Source of the DNA: CAAFZY01 sp964410325
GTDB taxonomy: Bacteria; Pseudomonadota; Alphaproteobacteria; RF32; CAG-239
Direction of reading: 5' to 3'
Assembly (NCBI GenBank): GCA_964410325.1
Contig: CAYPFN010000010.1
Coordinates: forward strand, 1-64,000
DNA length: 64,000 nucleotides
Positions 1 through 8,901 of the stretch are shown in pieces (positions within the stretch are counted from its first letter, which is position 1; the number at the start of each line of letters is the position of its first letter). The notes beneath the pieces are model-generated. The model saw only the letters and a program-made list of their open reading frames with translations. It was not told the origin of the DNA and made no database searches. A program made the position numbers and the translations under genes.

Positions 1-301
1 CGCTTGCTCTTCTAAAACTCTCGAAATAAACGCTCTCGATGGTTCCCCGATTCCTTTTATTTAATACTTTTCAAAATGTATCAACACCTTTAGCTCTTGT
101 ACATAGTTCTATGTATACATGTTGATTTAAGCCAATACAATTCATTAATACAGTCTGGGAAAGCTTTCAACATACTCGTCAATTATTTTATTCTCAAATT
201 GGTTATAGCTACTTTCTTCTGTAACATTATACTTATTTTCTTTGCAGATTTACAATGGTCGATAGATTGCTCCCCATTTTTTTAATAAAAACATTCTCTC
301 T
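1..301. other. stretch with no supported gene
   Basis: No convincing gene. A 62-codon open frame at 97-285 on the plus strand has no ribosome binding site, starts with no recognisable domain and looks like chance in AT-rich DNA. The minus strand carries short open stretches broken by stops, which could be a decayed gene or the edge of one lying to the left of the window, but I could not identify it. Confidence 0.4.
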
Positions 302-555
302 ATGGGCATAATCGGCAATAACTTCATTAAACTCAGAGAGAGTCTCGTGCTTTACCTATTTTGAGAATCCAGTATTGTCATAGCACACCACATTTTTCAA
401 ACTTCGCAATAGAACTGGTGGTTATTGTTAGAATCGATCACTCCTATCTTTCCGAAATTGAAAACTGACGTGCAAATCCGACAATAAACACTCTTTATGC
501 CATTGCCAATGCATTACAGACGGATATTACAGAATTGTTAAAAAATAATGCATGA
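302..555 (+). pseudogene. decayed XRE-family HTH regulator
   Basis: Conceptual translation shows two matches to one small XRE/Cro-type repressor in different frames. At 302 an ATG begins MGIIGNNFIKLRES, the usual first helix of such proteins. From 436 a second frame reads DHSYLSEIEN, a TGA stop where Gly is expected, then RANPTINTLYAIANALQ and TDITELL, the recognition helix and last helices of the domain, ending at TGA 553-555. The middle is frameshifted and contains further stops. What is visible is a clear family signature plus inactivating changes; that it was once a restriction or phage-type controller is only a guess. Confidence 0.7.
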
Positions 556-591
556 TTTTACCATTTCCATAAGCAATTGTTAAATTTTCTC

Positions 592-619
592 TTGAAAACC
601 AAGAATACTCTTGTATTAT
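592..619 (+). promoter_or_regulatory. probable sigma70 promoter of infC
   Basis: TTGAAA at 592-597 and TATTAT at 614-619 with 16 nt between them. A transcript would start near 626, about 20 nt before the AGGAGG ribosome binding site of infC. The match is good but such AT-rich boxes occur by chance. Confidence 0.5.
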
Positions 620-661
620 ATTTATTGATATTTTTAATAACCATAGGAGGATACAATAGTT

Positions 662-1195
662 ATTGAATCGCACAATGCGCCAGTACGGGAAGATGACGGA
701 CCGCGCATTAATGAAGCCATCAAGGTCAAACAAGTTCGATTAATTGATGAATCGGGAGAGAACAGGGGAATTGTTACAATAACAGAAGCTTTACATATTG
801 CCGATGAAGCTGGTTTGGATTTAATCGAAATTTCACCGCAAGCTAACCCGCCGGTTTGTAAAGTTTTGGATTACGGCAAATATAAGTACGAAGTACAAAA
901 ACGCAAAAACGAGGCTAAAAAAAACCAAAAGATTGTTAATATTAAGGAATTAAAAATTCGGCCGGCTATCGATGTCCATGATTATGAAGTTAAAATCAAA
1001 CAGGCCAAAAAGTTTTTAAGCCAAGGCGATAAAGTTAAATTCACAATGCGGTTTAAGGGTCGCGAGATGAGCGCCAATGATTTGGGCAAAGAAGTATTAA
1101 ATAAAATTATTGATGATTTAGATTTAATCGGTAAAGTCGATGCTGCTCCAAAACTTGAAGGGCGGCAGATAACCATGATGATTGCTCCGGTTTAA
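662..1195 (+). CDS. infC: translation initiation factor IF-3, non-AUG start
   Basis: IF-3 binds the 30S subunit, prevents premature 50S joining and checks start codon and initiator tRNA. The frame encodes the N-terminal domain (GPRINEAIKVKQVRLID), the basic linker (YEVQKRKNEAKKNQK) and the C-terminal domain ending RQITMMIAPV, the usual full length of about 177 residues. The first ATG in frame (815) would delete the N-terminal domain. A TAG at 644-646 closes the frame upstream, so translation must start between 647 and about 665. A perfect AGGAGG lies at 645-650; candidates are ATA 656, GTT 659 or ATT 662. ATT is chosen because infC genes of other bacteria use this codon for autoregulation, although its 11-nt spacing is long and ATA has 5 nt. 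A promoter lies upstream and a terminator at 1218-1249. Gene identity is certain, exact start is not. Confidence 0.93.
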   Translation: MESHNAPVREDDGPRINEAIKVKQVRLIDESGENRGIVTITEALHIADEAGLDLIEISPQANPPVCKVLDYGKYKYEVQKRKNEAKKNQKIVNIKELKIRPAIDVHDYEVKIKQAKKFLSQGDKVKFTMRFKGREMSANDLGKEVLNKIIDDLDLIGKVDAAPKLEGRQITMMIAPV

Positions 1196-1217
1196 TATCT
1201 TTTTGCTAAAAATAAAA

Positions 1218-1249
1218 CAACACCTGAAGTTATCAGGTGTTGTTTTTTT
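1218..1249 (+). terminator. rho-independent terminator of infC
   Basis: Perfect 10-bp stem (CAACACCTGA at 1218-1227 with its complement at 1233-1242), 5-nt loop, then seven T. An A-rich stretch on the left side lets it also serve the convergent minus-strand gene that ends at 1254. Confidence 0.92.
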
Positions 1250-1253
1250 GATG

Positions 1254-2675
1254 TTATACATTATTATAATCAACGACTTCTATGTTTTTGTCTTTGAGTA
1301 TAATAAATTTACCGCTTCGGGCAAAAGTTATGCCTTCGGCATTTTCTTGGAGCAGGAGGCCGTCATCGGTGTATAAATCCACCTTATATTCTGGTGTATT
1401 GTTTATACCGAGGCAAACTTTTCCAGGAAGCTTTTTCACTTTATCATAACCGGCAACAACCACTGTGCCTTTCGGTGAAAGAAGGTATTGTTTACCGGAG
1501 GCTTTAAAAATGTACCAACCTTTAAGCGGTTCACAATTTTCGCATATCTCTATGTCAGCAATAATCAGCCGCTTATCATTTCTATATAAATCATAACGAC
1601 CGTTATAATAAGCTATAAAACAATGCGGATTCGGCGAATCGAATACATAACACGGATCATCTTCCGTATATGAAAAACAAAAATTACCCGCCGGATCATA
1701 GTAGCTCCACAGCTTCCCATTCTTTATGAGATATGCCCAGCTCCGCAATTTTAAAAAATTATCAACATTCCTAAACTGCGGTTTTTTATCAGCACTGTAT
1801 ACCGTAACTTTACCATCCTTCAATATCTTGTAGCTTCCATTCGGATAAAAATGGATGTTGCCGGATTTTTCAGATTTATGATATAAGGTAAAATCAGGCC
1901 CATAATAGTAATATAAGCCATCCCATCCGAACACTTTAATGGCGCCGTTCGGCATTATGTCTTTTTTCCTTACACCATCAATCTGGAAAACCTTTTTATG
2001 AAGCGAATTACGCACTATCAAAAATTCACCTTTTGTATAGTAGTAGTAATTGTTCGCAAAAACAATATCAGAAACACCAGTATCGACGATATTGCCAGAT
2101 AAATCATAGATTCTGCCAAATGGTATAAACACCCCTATTTCATTTTTTATGTGGCGATTATCAACGATAAATCCGTATGGAAACGCTCTCGGAAATGCCG
2201 GGAAAAGAGGCTCCCATGGCGAAACGATTAAAACCTTATGGTCATTGGTGCAATAATATGCTTTTCCTTCTGCACAGTAAGCATAATGCTTCTCATCCAA
2301 TTGCCAGAGATATTCCACGTGTTTGGCAATGGTATGGCCAGATAAATCATACAGTTTGCTAGCTTTGTCTTTGATTACATAAACACTTTCCAACAAAAAG
2401 ATTGTTTGTCTGGGTTTAACCGATATTTTTTTACCCTCAAGGGCAAAAACTTTCGATCTTTTCCCGACTGTTATTTTCAGGCTCAGATCCTTGTAGATGT
2501 CAAAGTCTTCAATATGCGAACATACTAGAAAGCCTTTTTTCAAATCATAGACATTATAATCTGTATCCGAAAACTTAGTTACAAAAAAACGCTCTTCCAC
2601 ACAGGCGGTGTCCTTAATTGCCATCTTTTGTAAAGATAACGGCATGCTTTTCAAATAATTTAAAAACTTTTCCAT
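1254..2675 (-). CDS. hypothetical repeat protein, possible beta-propeller
   Basis: A protein of 473 residues that I do not recognise as a named family. It contains many imperfect repeats of 30-45 residues with aromatic cores such as KLYDLSGHTIAK, RIYDLSGNIVD, SYYDPAGNFCF and RYDLYRNDK, resembling WG/KWG-like beta-strand repeats, so a propeller or solenoid is plausible. There is no signal peptide or membrane segment. The start chosen is ATG 2675; a TTG at 2702 in the same frame would add nine residues, and neither has a clear ribosome binding site. It stands alone, converging on infC and sharing its terminator region. Confidence 0.75.
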   Translation of the reverse strand: MEKFLNYLKSMPLSLQKMAIKDTACVEERFFVTKFSDTDYNVYDLKKGFLVCSHIEDFDIYKDLSLKITVGKRSKVFALEGKKISVKPRQTIFLLESVYVIKDKASKLYDLSGHTIAKHVEYLWQLDEKHYAYCAEGKAYYCTNDHKVLIVSPWEPLFPAFPRAFPYGFIVDNRHIKNEIGVFIPFGRIYDLSGNIVDTGVSDIVFANNYYYYTKGEFLIVRNSLHKKVFQIDGVRKKDIMPNGAIKVFGWDGLYYYYGPDFTLYHKSEKSGNIHFYPNGSYKILKDGKVTVYSADKKPQFRNVDNFLKLRSWAYLIKNGKLWSYYDPAGNFCFSYTEDDPCYVFDSPNPHCFIAYYNGRYDLYRNDKRLIIADIEICENCEPLKGWYIFKASGKQYLLSPKGTVVVAGYDKVKKLPGKVCLGINNTPEYKVDLYTDDGLLLQENAEGITFARSGKFIILKDKNIEVVDYNNV

Positions 2676-2917
2676 ATTACAAATAATATTAGTTAATGGC
2701 AAGACTTTAACAAATTCTTCTTTTTTGTCAACAAAGAATCGGCCGATAAGTCATTTTTTCTTTCGGCGCGTTTATGAATAAGCGGTGCAAGCAGAAATAA
2801 GACTCTCTGAATGTTATGGCGTCAACTGAGTAAGCCGACGCTTATTTAAAAGACTGTTACCAAAGGAAAGCTGGCAAATCTTGTAAAAAAGAGATGAAAA
2901 GCCTGCACAAAAGAGGG

Positions 2918-3406
2918 TTACGCCAATTGCTGGACAGAAAAAGCTTCCATTGCTGGTTTGAGCTGTGCCACAGCTTCATAATACACATCTTTTTTAAAGT
3001 AGACAATCCGCTCTGGCGCTTCTTCAATATCTATCCATTTCCAAGATTTAAATTCCGGCTGTTTAGTTCGGACATTGATTTCCGAATCATCGCCGTAAAA
3101 ATATAACAGACTCCAGTACACATCCTGGCCAAGGCTGTCAATACCGCGGCGCTTCATCCGTCGACGGACGGCTCCAGGAAAAACATATCGCAAAGGTTCG
3201 GTTAACGTCTGTATGACTTTAACGGATTTTATCGAGGTTTCTTCATACAACTCACGTACGGCAGCAGTAGCAGCATCTTCTTTCCTCATAATACCACCTT
3301 GCGGAAACTGCCATTGATTGCCACGGTTGCCGATACGGGCGCAGGCAAGAACTTTTTTATCCCGGTTAAAAACAATAACACCAGCACATTTGCGATATTC
3401 AGGCAT
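2918..3406 (-). CDS. rppH: RNA pyrophosphohydrolase, Nudix family
   Basis: RppH removes pyrophosphate from the 5' triphosphate end of transcripts and so triggers decay by 5'-end-dependent RNase; it also hydrolyses dinucleoside polyphosphates. The 162 residues have the usual length. The Nudix box is visible at about residues 38-60: GGIMRKED followed by RELYEET; the Gly normally after EET is Ser here. The WQFPQGG and YWSLLYF motifs fit RppH. The gene starts inside the stop of ctpA (TAATG), so the two are translationally coupled, with an AGAGGA upstream. Last gene of the gpmI-envC-ctpA-rppH operon. Confidence 0.93.
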   Translation of the reverse strand: MPEYRKCAGVIVFNRDKKVLACARIGNRGNQWQFPQGGIMRKEDAATAAVRELYEETSIKSVKVIQTLTEPLRYVFPGAVRRRMKRRGIDSLGQDVYWSLLYFYGDDSEINVRTKQPEFKSWKWIDIEEAPERIVYFKKDVYYEAVAQLKPAMEAFSVQQLA

Positions 3407-4722
3407 TATTTATCCTCTTTATCGACAGATGAATTTTCGCTTTCAGCCACTTGACCATTATATAATTTCAGAGCTTTAACCAAATCTAGCGCACGAATTA
3501 GCTGATAGTCGCTGATTTTTTCGGCATCCGCTTTTTTATCTTTCTTGGTGTCTTTTGTATCGCTTTCTTCCTCATTTTTCAATGCGCCCTGCAAATCGGC
3601 TTCCGTAATATTTAAGCCGTAAGATTCTAAAAGCTCAATCTTTGCTGGCTTAACAACGATATCCGGTTCAATGCCTTTAGCTTGAATAGAACGGCCTGAC
3701 GGCGTATAATAACGCGCCGTTGTTAAACGCATGGCGCCGTATGTTCCTAATGGGATAACCGTTTGCACTGAACCTTTGCCGAAAGATTTTTCCCCTATAA
3801 CAACTGCGCGGCGGTGGTCCTGTAAAGCGCCGGCCAAAATTTCCGAAGCCGAGGCGGAGCCTTCGTTAATAATCACGACAATCGGCAAGCCTTTGGCAAC
3901 ATCTCCTTGTTCTGCCGTATATTTTACGGTTTCTTCCTCATTACGGGAACGGGTAGATACAATTTCACCTTTGTCTAAAAATAAATCAGAAACAGCAATT
4001 GCTTGATCTAAAAGTCCGCCGGGATTATTGCGCACATCAATAACAATGCCCATGAGTTTGTCTTTTAATTCCTTTTTGGCTTTTTCCACGGCTTTGGCAA
4101 TTTCTTTGTCATTTTCTTCAGCAAAAGAAGATATGCGGATGTAAAGGATATCATCATTTTTAATTTCGGTTTTAACCGATTGAATCTTGATTTCTTCGCG
4201 TTTAATTGTTACATCAAACGGCTTGGCATTGGCACGGCGAATCGATAACTTTATCTTGGTGCCGATTTGGCCACGCATTTTACTGACGGCATCATTTAAA
4301 TTCATGCCGATAACCGTTTCGCCGTCGATATGGGTAATATAATCTCCGGCTTTAATGCCAGCTTTGTATGCTGGCGTATCATCTATCGGAGAGACAACCA
4401 AAACCAAGCCATTATCCATTGTCACTTCAATCCCTAAACCGCCGAATTTGCCCTTGGTTTGTTCACTCATATAGGAAAAATCGTTATTATCCAAATAACT
4501 GCTATGGGGATCTAAAGACGTTAGCATACCGTTTATGGCGGATTCTATCATTTTTTTGTCGGAAACTTCTTCTACATAAGAAGTTTTTGCCCGTTCCATA
4601 ACTTCGCCAAATAAATTCAGCATTTCATAAATATCAACTTCTTGTGTACTTTTTTCCGCAGCAAAAGTCGCACCTGTGGCAACATATAAAACTGATAAAG
4701 TAAGAACTGCTTTTTTTAACAT
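3406..4722 (-). CDS. ctpA: C-terminal processing peptidase CtpA, S41 family
   Basis: Periplasmic serine protease that trims C-terminal tails of envelope proteins. Residues 1-22 form a signal peptide ending AFAAEKS-like (ATFAAEKS). A PDZ domain spans about 93-165 (GGLGIEV, AGIKAGDYI). The catalytic region has the Ser motif GSASASEI at 288-295 and the Lys motif FGKGSVQ with K316, the Ser-Lys dyad of S41 peptidases. A Lys/Asp/Glu-rich region follows near 385-415. Length 438 is typical. It lies 28 nt after envC and its TAATG overlaps rppH. In other alphaproteobacteria envC and ctpA are adjacent in the same way, often with a divergent polysaccharide deacetylase gene between ctpA and rppH that is absent here. 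Confidence 0.96.
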   Translation of the reverse strand: MLKKAVLTLSVLYVATGATFAAEKSTQEVDIYEMLNLFGEVMERAKTSYVEEVSDKKMIESAINGMLTSLDPHSSYLDNNDFSYMSEQTKGKFGGLGIEVTMDNGLVLVVSPIDDTPAYKAGIKAGDYITHIDGETVIGMNLNDAVSKMRGQIGTKIKLSIRRANAKPFDVTIKREEIKIQSVKTEIKNDDILYIRISSFAEENDKEIAKAVEKAKKELKDKLMGIVIDVRNNPGGLLDQAIAVSDLFLDKGEIVSTRSRNEEETVKYTAEQGDVAKGLPIVVIINEGSASASEILAGALQDHRRAVVIGEKSFGKGSVQTVIPLGTYGAMRLTTARYYTPSGRSIQAKGIEPDIVVKPAKIELLESYGLNITEADLQGALKNEEESDTKDTKKDKKADAEKISDYQLIRALDLVKALKLYNGQVAESENSSVDKEDK

Positions 4723-4750
4723 CTTCGCCTTCCATTCATAAAAGTTTTTA

Positions 4751-6067
4751 CTATCTACCTAACCATGATTCCGGATTAACTGGATGCTGATCCTTGCGGA
4801 TTTCCATATAAAGTTTTGCCGAATCCGCATCCGGCATGACGCCGACTGGTTCTCCAGCCAACACCATCTGTCCAATTTCAACATCAACCGAATTCATGCC
4901 GGCTAAAAGTGAAATATATCCCTGGCCGTGATCAATAATAATTAAATTACCGTACCCTTTGAACGGTCCGGAAAAAATAACCGACCCGTCATAAGGGGCA
5001 ATAATCTGCGCCGCTCCTCTGGTCTTGAAAACAATTCCTTTTGACGTAACACCTTTAGATAACTCTTGACCATAAGACGTTACAACCGCGCCGCGCGCCG
5101 GACGTGTTAACTTTCCTTTAGCGCCGGCAAAATTCAGACTATTTTCTTTTATACTCTGCGGATTTATATTTATCAAGCCTGCATTTTCCGTTTCTGCTGC
5201 CGACGATATAAACTCCTCGCCTAGAGCTAAATTTTTGCCTTCACGTGCTGCGGATATACGACGTTTTTGTTCTTCTTCCAACTGACGTTGTTGTTCCTGC
5301 GCCCGCGCGCGGGCAGCACGACGAATTTCTTCTTCGCGACGACGCTTGAGCTCTTTATCGCGTTCCAGCTTTTCCATTAAATCTCTTAAATCTGAAGCTT
5401 GAGCCGCCAGTTCCTGCGCTTCCTGCCGGACTTTTGCGCTTTCGCCTTCAATTTTTTTGCGGACGGCAGCTTTTTCCGCTGACATTTTCTTTATATTCTG
5501 CTGTTGTTCCAGCAGTTGTTTCTTTTGAATGGAAAGCTCGTTTAATTTTTGCTCAATCTGTTTTTTTTGCGCGGCAATATTTTCCAAATCTTTTTTTATT
5601 GTTTCTGCCTTGTCGTTCAAATAAGGAACGCTCTCACGCAACAAAATCGCACTACGGATGATTTCAACTGGCGACAAAGGCTGTACCAGCAATGATTCCG
5701 TCGGATGAAGCGCCATATTTTCCAAAGATGCTAAAATTTGCGCCAAATTAGCATATTCGCGGGAAAACTCCTCTTGAGTGGCGTTAAGCTTATTTTCTAA
5801 AAGCTTTAGTTCTTCTTCCATCCGGGTGGTTTTTTCCTCATCATTTTGGAGTTTTTGAGCGGCTTCTATCATTTTTTTATTCATTTTTGCCATTTCAAGG
5901 CTTAACTGGACAGCCTGCGCCTGCAATTTTTTATGTGCCATTTGCCGTTCGCGAGCTTTCTGCTCGGCTGCGACAACCCGCTCTTCAGATATTTCAACGG
6001 CGTATAAGGGTGCAGATGCCATTAAAAACGCCAAAAACAAACCTATATACGCCACCGATTTATCCAT
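4751..6067 (-). CDS. envC: murein hydrolase activator, EnvC-like with degenerate LytM domain
   Basis: Exported protein of 438 residues: signal peptide to about residue 23, long Lys/Glu/Gln-rich coiled coil to about 275, and a C-terminal LytM/M23 fold from about 320. The LytM metal ligands are missing: the first His position reads SKGIVFKT and the usual LHFEIR reads LYMEIR, so the protein should not be a peptidase. This matches EnvC, which activates amidases at the division septum through its coiled coil and inactive LytM domain. Its ATG overlaps the gpmI stop (TAATG) and ctpA follows 28 nt later, the conserved gpmI-envC-ctpA order. Confidence 0.9.
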   Translation of the reverse strand: MDKSVAYIGLFLAFLMASAPLYAVEISEERVVAAEQKARERQMAHKKLQAQAVQLSLEMAKMNKKMIEAAQKLQNDEEKTTRMEEELKLLENKLNATQEEFSREYANLAQILASLENMALHPTESLLVQPLSPVEIIRSAILLRESVPYLNDKAETIKKDLENIAAQKKQIEQKLNELSIQKKQLLEQQQNIKKMSAEKAAVRKKIEGESAKVRQEAQELAAQASDLRDLMEKLERDKELKRRREEEIRRAARARAQEQQRQLEEEQKRRISAAREGKNLALGEEFISSAAETENAGLININPQSIKENSLNFAGAKGKLTRPARGAVVTSYGQELSKGVTSKGIVFKTRGAAQIIAPYDGSVIFSGPFKGYGNLIIIDHGQGYISLLAGMNSVDVEIGQMVLAGEPVGVMPDADSAKLYMEIRKDQHPVNPESWLGR

Positions 6068-7596
6068 TATTTTTCCAGTAAAGATTTTCCAGTCATTTCT
6101 GCTGGTTGTTCAATATGAAGCAAATCAAGCAAAGTCGGCGAAATATCGGCCAGCCGGCCATCTTTTAACCCCTTGACTTTTGCTGGTGCATTATAAAGGA
6201 CTGCCTGTACTTTGCCTACGGTATGCGCGGTGTATGGCTCACCAGTTTTTTCATCAACCATTTTCTCGACATTGCCATGGTCTGCGGTTACCAGCAAAAT
6301 GCCATCTGCCTCTTTAATAGCTTTCATCACCCGGCCGAGATTTTCATCAACAGCGGCAACCGCCTTAAATGCTGCACTCATGATGCCGGTGTGGCCAACC
6401 ATATCGCCATTGGCAAAATTGCAGATAATCACGTCATAACGTTTGTTTTCAATAGCATCTACTAAATTATCTGTTACTTCGTATACGCTCATTTCCGGTT
6501 TTAAATCATAAGTGGCAACTTTCGGACTGGGAATAAGAATCCGATTTTCACCCCTAAACTCGCGCTCTTCGCCGCCGTTAAAGAAAAATGTAACATGGGC
6601 ATATTTTTCAGTTTCAGCAATACGCAGCTGAGTCAAGCCATGCGCAGACACAACTTCGCCAAAAATATTGGTTAAAGCTTCCGGCGCAAATAAGGTTTTC
6701 ATAAAACGGTTGTGATCTACCGAGTATTCCGTCATCCCGATGGAAACAATAAAGTTAACCGTTTTCTTACGTTCAAAGCCGTTGAACTCTTTATCTGACA
6801 GGGCATAAAGAATTTCACGGGCGCGGTCGGCGCGGAAATTAGCCATTAAAACGGCGTCACCGTCTTTGGCGCCCTGATAATCACCAACAACGCACGGCAC
6901 AACAAATTCATCGGTTATGCCGGCTTTATAAGACTCTTTAATCGCATCGCTGGCTGTGGCATAGCGCATTCCCGAGGCCGAGACAACATTATTATAAGCG
7001 GCTTCAACCCTATCCCAGCGCTTATCTCTATCCATCGCATAAAAACGTCCAGATAGGGTAGCGATTTTAACATTTTCTAGTCCGGAAACAGCTTCTGCAA
7101 ATTCTTTTAAAAACTCTTCAGCCGAAGAAGGCGGTGTATCGCGACCATCCAAAAAGGCATGTACGGCAACCGGAATTTTATGTTTGCTTAAAATTTTTGC
7201 TAGTGCCACAATGTGGTTTTGATGCGAATGAACACCACCGGGGGACATCAGCCCCATTAAATGGCAAATGCCGCCGGTTTTTTGCAAAGCGGCAATCATT
7301 TCTTGCAATACTGGATTGGAATCCAGCGTATGATCGGCCACAGCCTGATCAATTTTTGGCAGATCCTGCATAACGACCCGGCCGGCACCCAAATTCATGT
7401 GACCGACTTCCGAATTTCCCATTTGACCATCTGGCAAACCGACATTCAAGCCTGATGTTTCAACAAATGCATGCGGGCAAGTTTGCAACAAACTATGCCA
7501 GTTCGGCGTATTGCCTTGCTCTATCGCATTATCACTCGTAATTTTTTCCCGATATCCCCAGCCATCAAGAATTAAAAGCATTACAGGTTTTTGCAT
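6067..7596 (-). CDS. gpmI: 2,3-bisphosphoglycerate-independent phosphoglycerate mutase
   Basis: Interconverts 3- and 2-phosphoglycerate in glycolysis using two manganese ions and a phosphoserine intermediate. The 509 residues are the family's normal length. Near the N-terminus LLILDGWG supplies the first metal Asp, and GNSEVGH places the phosphorylated Ser at residue 62, its canonical number. Further motifs are DGRDTPP, FRADRARE and VTADHGNVE. ATG 7596 is chosen over ATG 7611 because AAGGA stands 6-7 nt before it. First gene of the four-gene envelope operon; the stop overlaps the envC start. Confidence 0.97.
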   Translation of the reverse strand: MQKPVMLLILDGWGYREKITSDNAIEQGNTPNWHSLLQTCPHAFVETSGLNVGLPDGQMGNSEVGHMNLGAGRVVMQDLPKIDQAVADHTLDSNPVLQEMIAALQKTGGICHLMGLMSPGGVHSHQNHIVALAKILSKHKIPVAVHAFLDGRDTPPSSAEEFLKEFAEAVSGLENVKIATLSGRFYAMDRDKRWDRVEAAYNNVVSASGMRYATASDAIKESYKAGITDEFVVPCVVGDYQGAKDGDAVLMANFRADRAREILYALSDKEFNGFERKKTVNFIVSIGMTEYSVDHNRFMKTLFAPEALTNIFGEVVSAHGLTQLRIAETEKYAHVTFFFNGGEEREFRGENRILIPSPKVATYDLKPEMSVYEVTDNLVDAIENKRYDVIICNFANGDMVGHTGIMSAAFKAVAAVDENLGRVMKAIKEADGILLVTADHGNVEKMVDEKTGEPYTAHTVGKVQAVLYNAPAKVKGLKDGRLADISPTLLDLLHIEQPAEMTGKSLLEK

Positions 7597-7707
7597 TCTT
7601 TTTTCCTTCATTATTTTCTAAATTTTTAAACTCCTTTCATTATATATAATAAAAATTAACAGAAAAGCACTATTTTCAGGATTTTTTTTTGTGTGGAAAG
7701 TTTTACA

Positions 7708-7736
7708 TTGACATCATATAAGCAAAAAACTAATCT
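7708..7736 (+). promoter_or_regulatory. probable sigma70 promoter of the porin-like gene
   Basis: TTGACA at 7708-7713, 17 nt, then TAATCT at 7731-7736. Predicted transcription start is near 7743, some 25 nt before the ATG at 7768. The -35 box is perfect, the -10 box weaker. Confidence 0.55.
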
Positions 7737-7767
7737 TTAGAAAATCTTATTTGTGTTGGAAACGCTG

Positions 7768-8892
7768 ATGAAAATAAAAACTCTCTTTACTGTTTTTGCT
7801 TTGCTGTATACTTTTAACGTCGCCGCACAAAATTTTGAATATGAGTATGGCGGAACATTGCGCGGACTGGCTGGCTATGTTTATCCAGCCGATGAATATC
7901 GTCCAGATCAGAATCTCTTTCATGCGCCGATATATGGAAATTTAGAAAATGCCTTTACCTATCATATTAATGAAAATTCTTTTCTGAAAATATCAGCAGG
8001 CTTGAAAGCAAAAACTGGCAGCAATCTGGATAACTTGAATCAAGGTCGCTGGGGAGAGGAAGTTTACGGACAGTTTTCATCCGTTTACGGAGATTTTTAT
8101 GTTGGGCAGATGCCTAATGCCGCCGTTATGCTCGGAGTTACCCGCCCTAATCTGCCAACTTGGCAAGCAGCGCCGTTCGAACTTGTCGACTTTATCGACA
8201 ATCCCAATTGGCAGCAGCATAATCATCGCAAATATTATAACACTTTGACTTCTACAGCCATTGACACTGATGGTAGCGCCCTAAAATTTTCATATATGAC
8301 GCCGGAATATGCTGGAACGACTCTGGCTGTTACTTATACCCCGGAAAATAATGCTAATGACGGATTAACCAGCAAATTTTCCCCTTATTATAAAGAAAGT
8401 GCTTATAGCATAACACTTTACAATCAGCATTCTTTTGATTTTGGTGACACGGAAGTTTATTTCAGTTTTGCTGATTTTGCTAAAAGCCATAAAGAATATG
8501 CTGGCGGAATCTCCTTTTACCGCAAAGGTTGGACAGTTTTTGCCTCATACCGGCAGAGCAAAACGGAAAGTAGCGATTATGATATAGCCGCCGAAAGTGT
8601 TTCAACAAACACGCCGGCTTTTTTTGACGGATACCGTGACGGCTTTGCCTGGAATGCCGGAGTTTCTTATGAATGGGCCATAGTCATATCTTCTCTGAAT
8701 TATTTTGAATCAAGAAGCGATGATAATCAGGCCGCGAATCGGATTGTAAATTGGCATACCAGCATTAAACCATATAAAAATTTTGGTTTTTACATCGGTT
8801 TCGGTTATGCTGATTTTAAAACCAGCAGAAGCCAAAATGAAAGTGGCAATCGCGGACCATTTGGATATACTGGCCTGGAAATCAGTTTTTAG
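7768..8892 (+). CDS. outer membrane beta-barrel protein, porin-like
   Basis: A protein of 374 residues with a clear signal peptide (MKIKTLFTVFALLYTFNVAAQ) followed by a Tyr/Phe/Gly-rich sequence of alternating polar and hydrophobic residues and a terminal Phe (GLEISF), the signal used by the BAM complex. These are the marks of an outer membrane barrel, resembling gram-negative porins of about this length. Specificity cannot be told. ATG 7768 is preferred to GTG 7753 because it begins the signal peptide exactly. A response-regulator-like gene follows 9 nt after the stop and may control it, but that link is inferred. Confidence 0.8.
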   Translation: MKIKTLFTVFALLYTFNVAAQNFEYEYGGTLRGLAGYVYPADEYRPDQNLFHAPIYGNLENAFTYHINENSFLKISAGLKAKTGSNLDNLNQGRWGEEVYGQFSSVYGDFYVGQMPNAAVMLGVTRPNLPTWQAAPFELVDFIDNPNWQQHNHRKYYNTLTSTAIDTDGSALKFSYMTPEYAGTTLAVTYTPENNANDGLTSKFSPYYKESAYSITLYNQHSFDFGDTEVYFSFADFAKSHKEYAGGISFYRKGWTVFASYRQSKTESSDYDIAAESVSTNTPAFFDGYRDGFAWNAGVSYEWAIVISSLNYFESRSDDNQAANRIVNWHTSIKPYKNFGFYIGFGYADFKTSRSQNESGNRGPFGYTGLEISF

Positions 8893-8901
8893 GAGAAAAA
8901 A

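Noticed and set aside
97..285. 62-codon open frame on the plus strand
   Set aside because: No ribosome binding site or domain and surrounded by decayed sequence.
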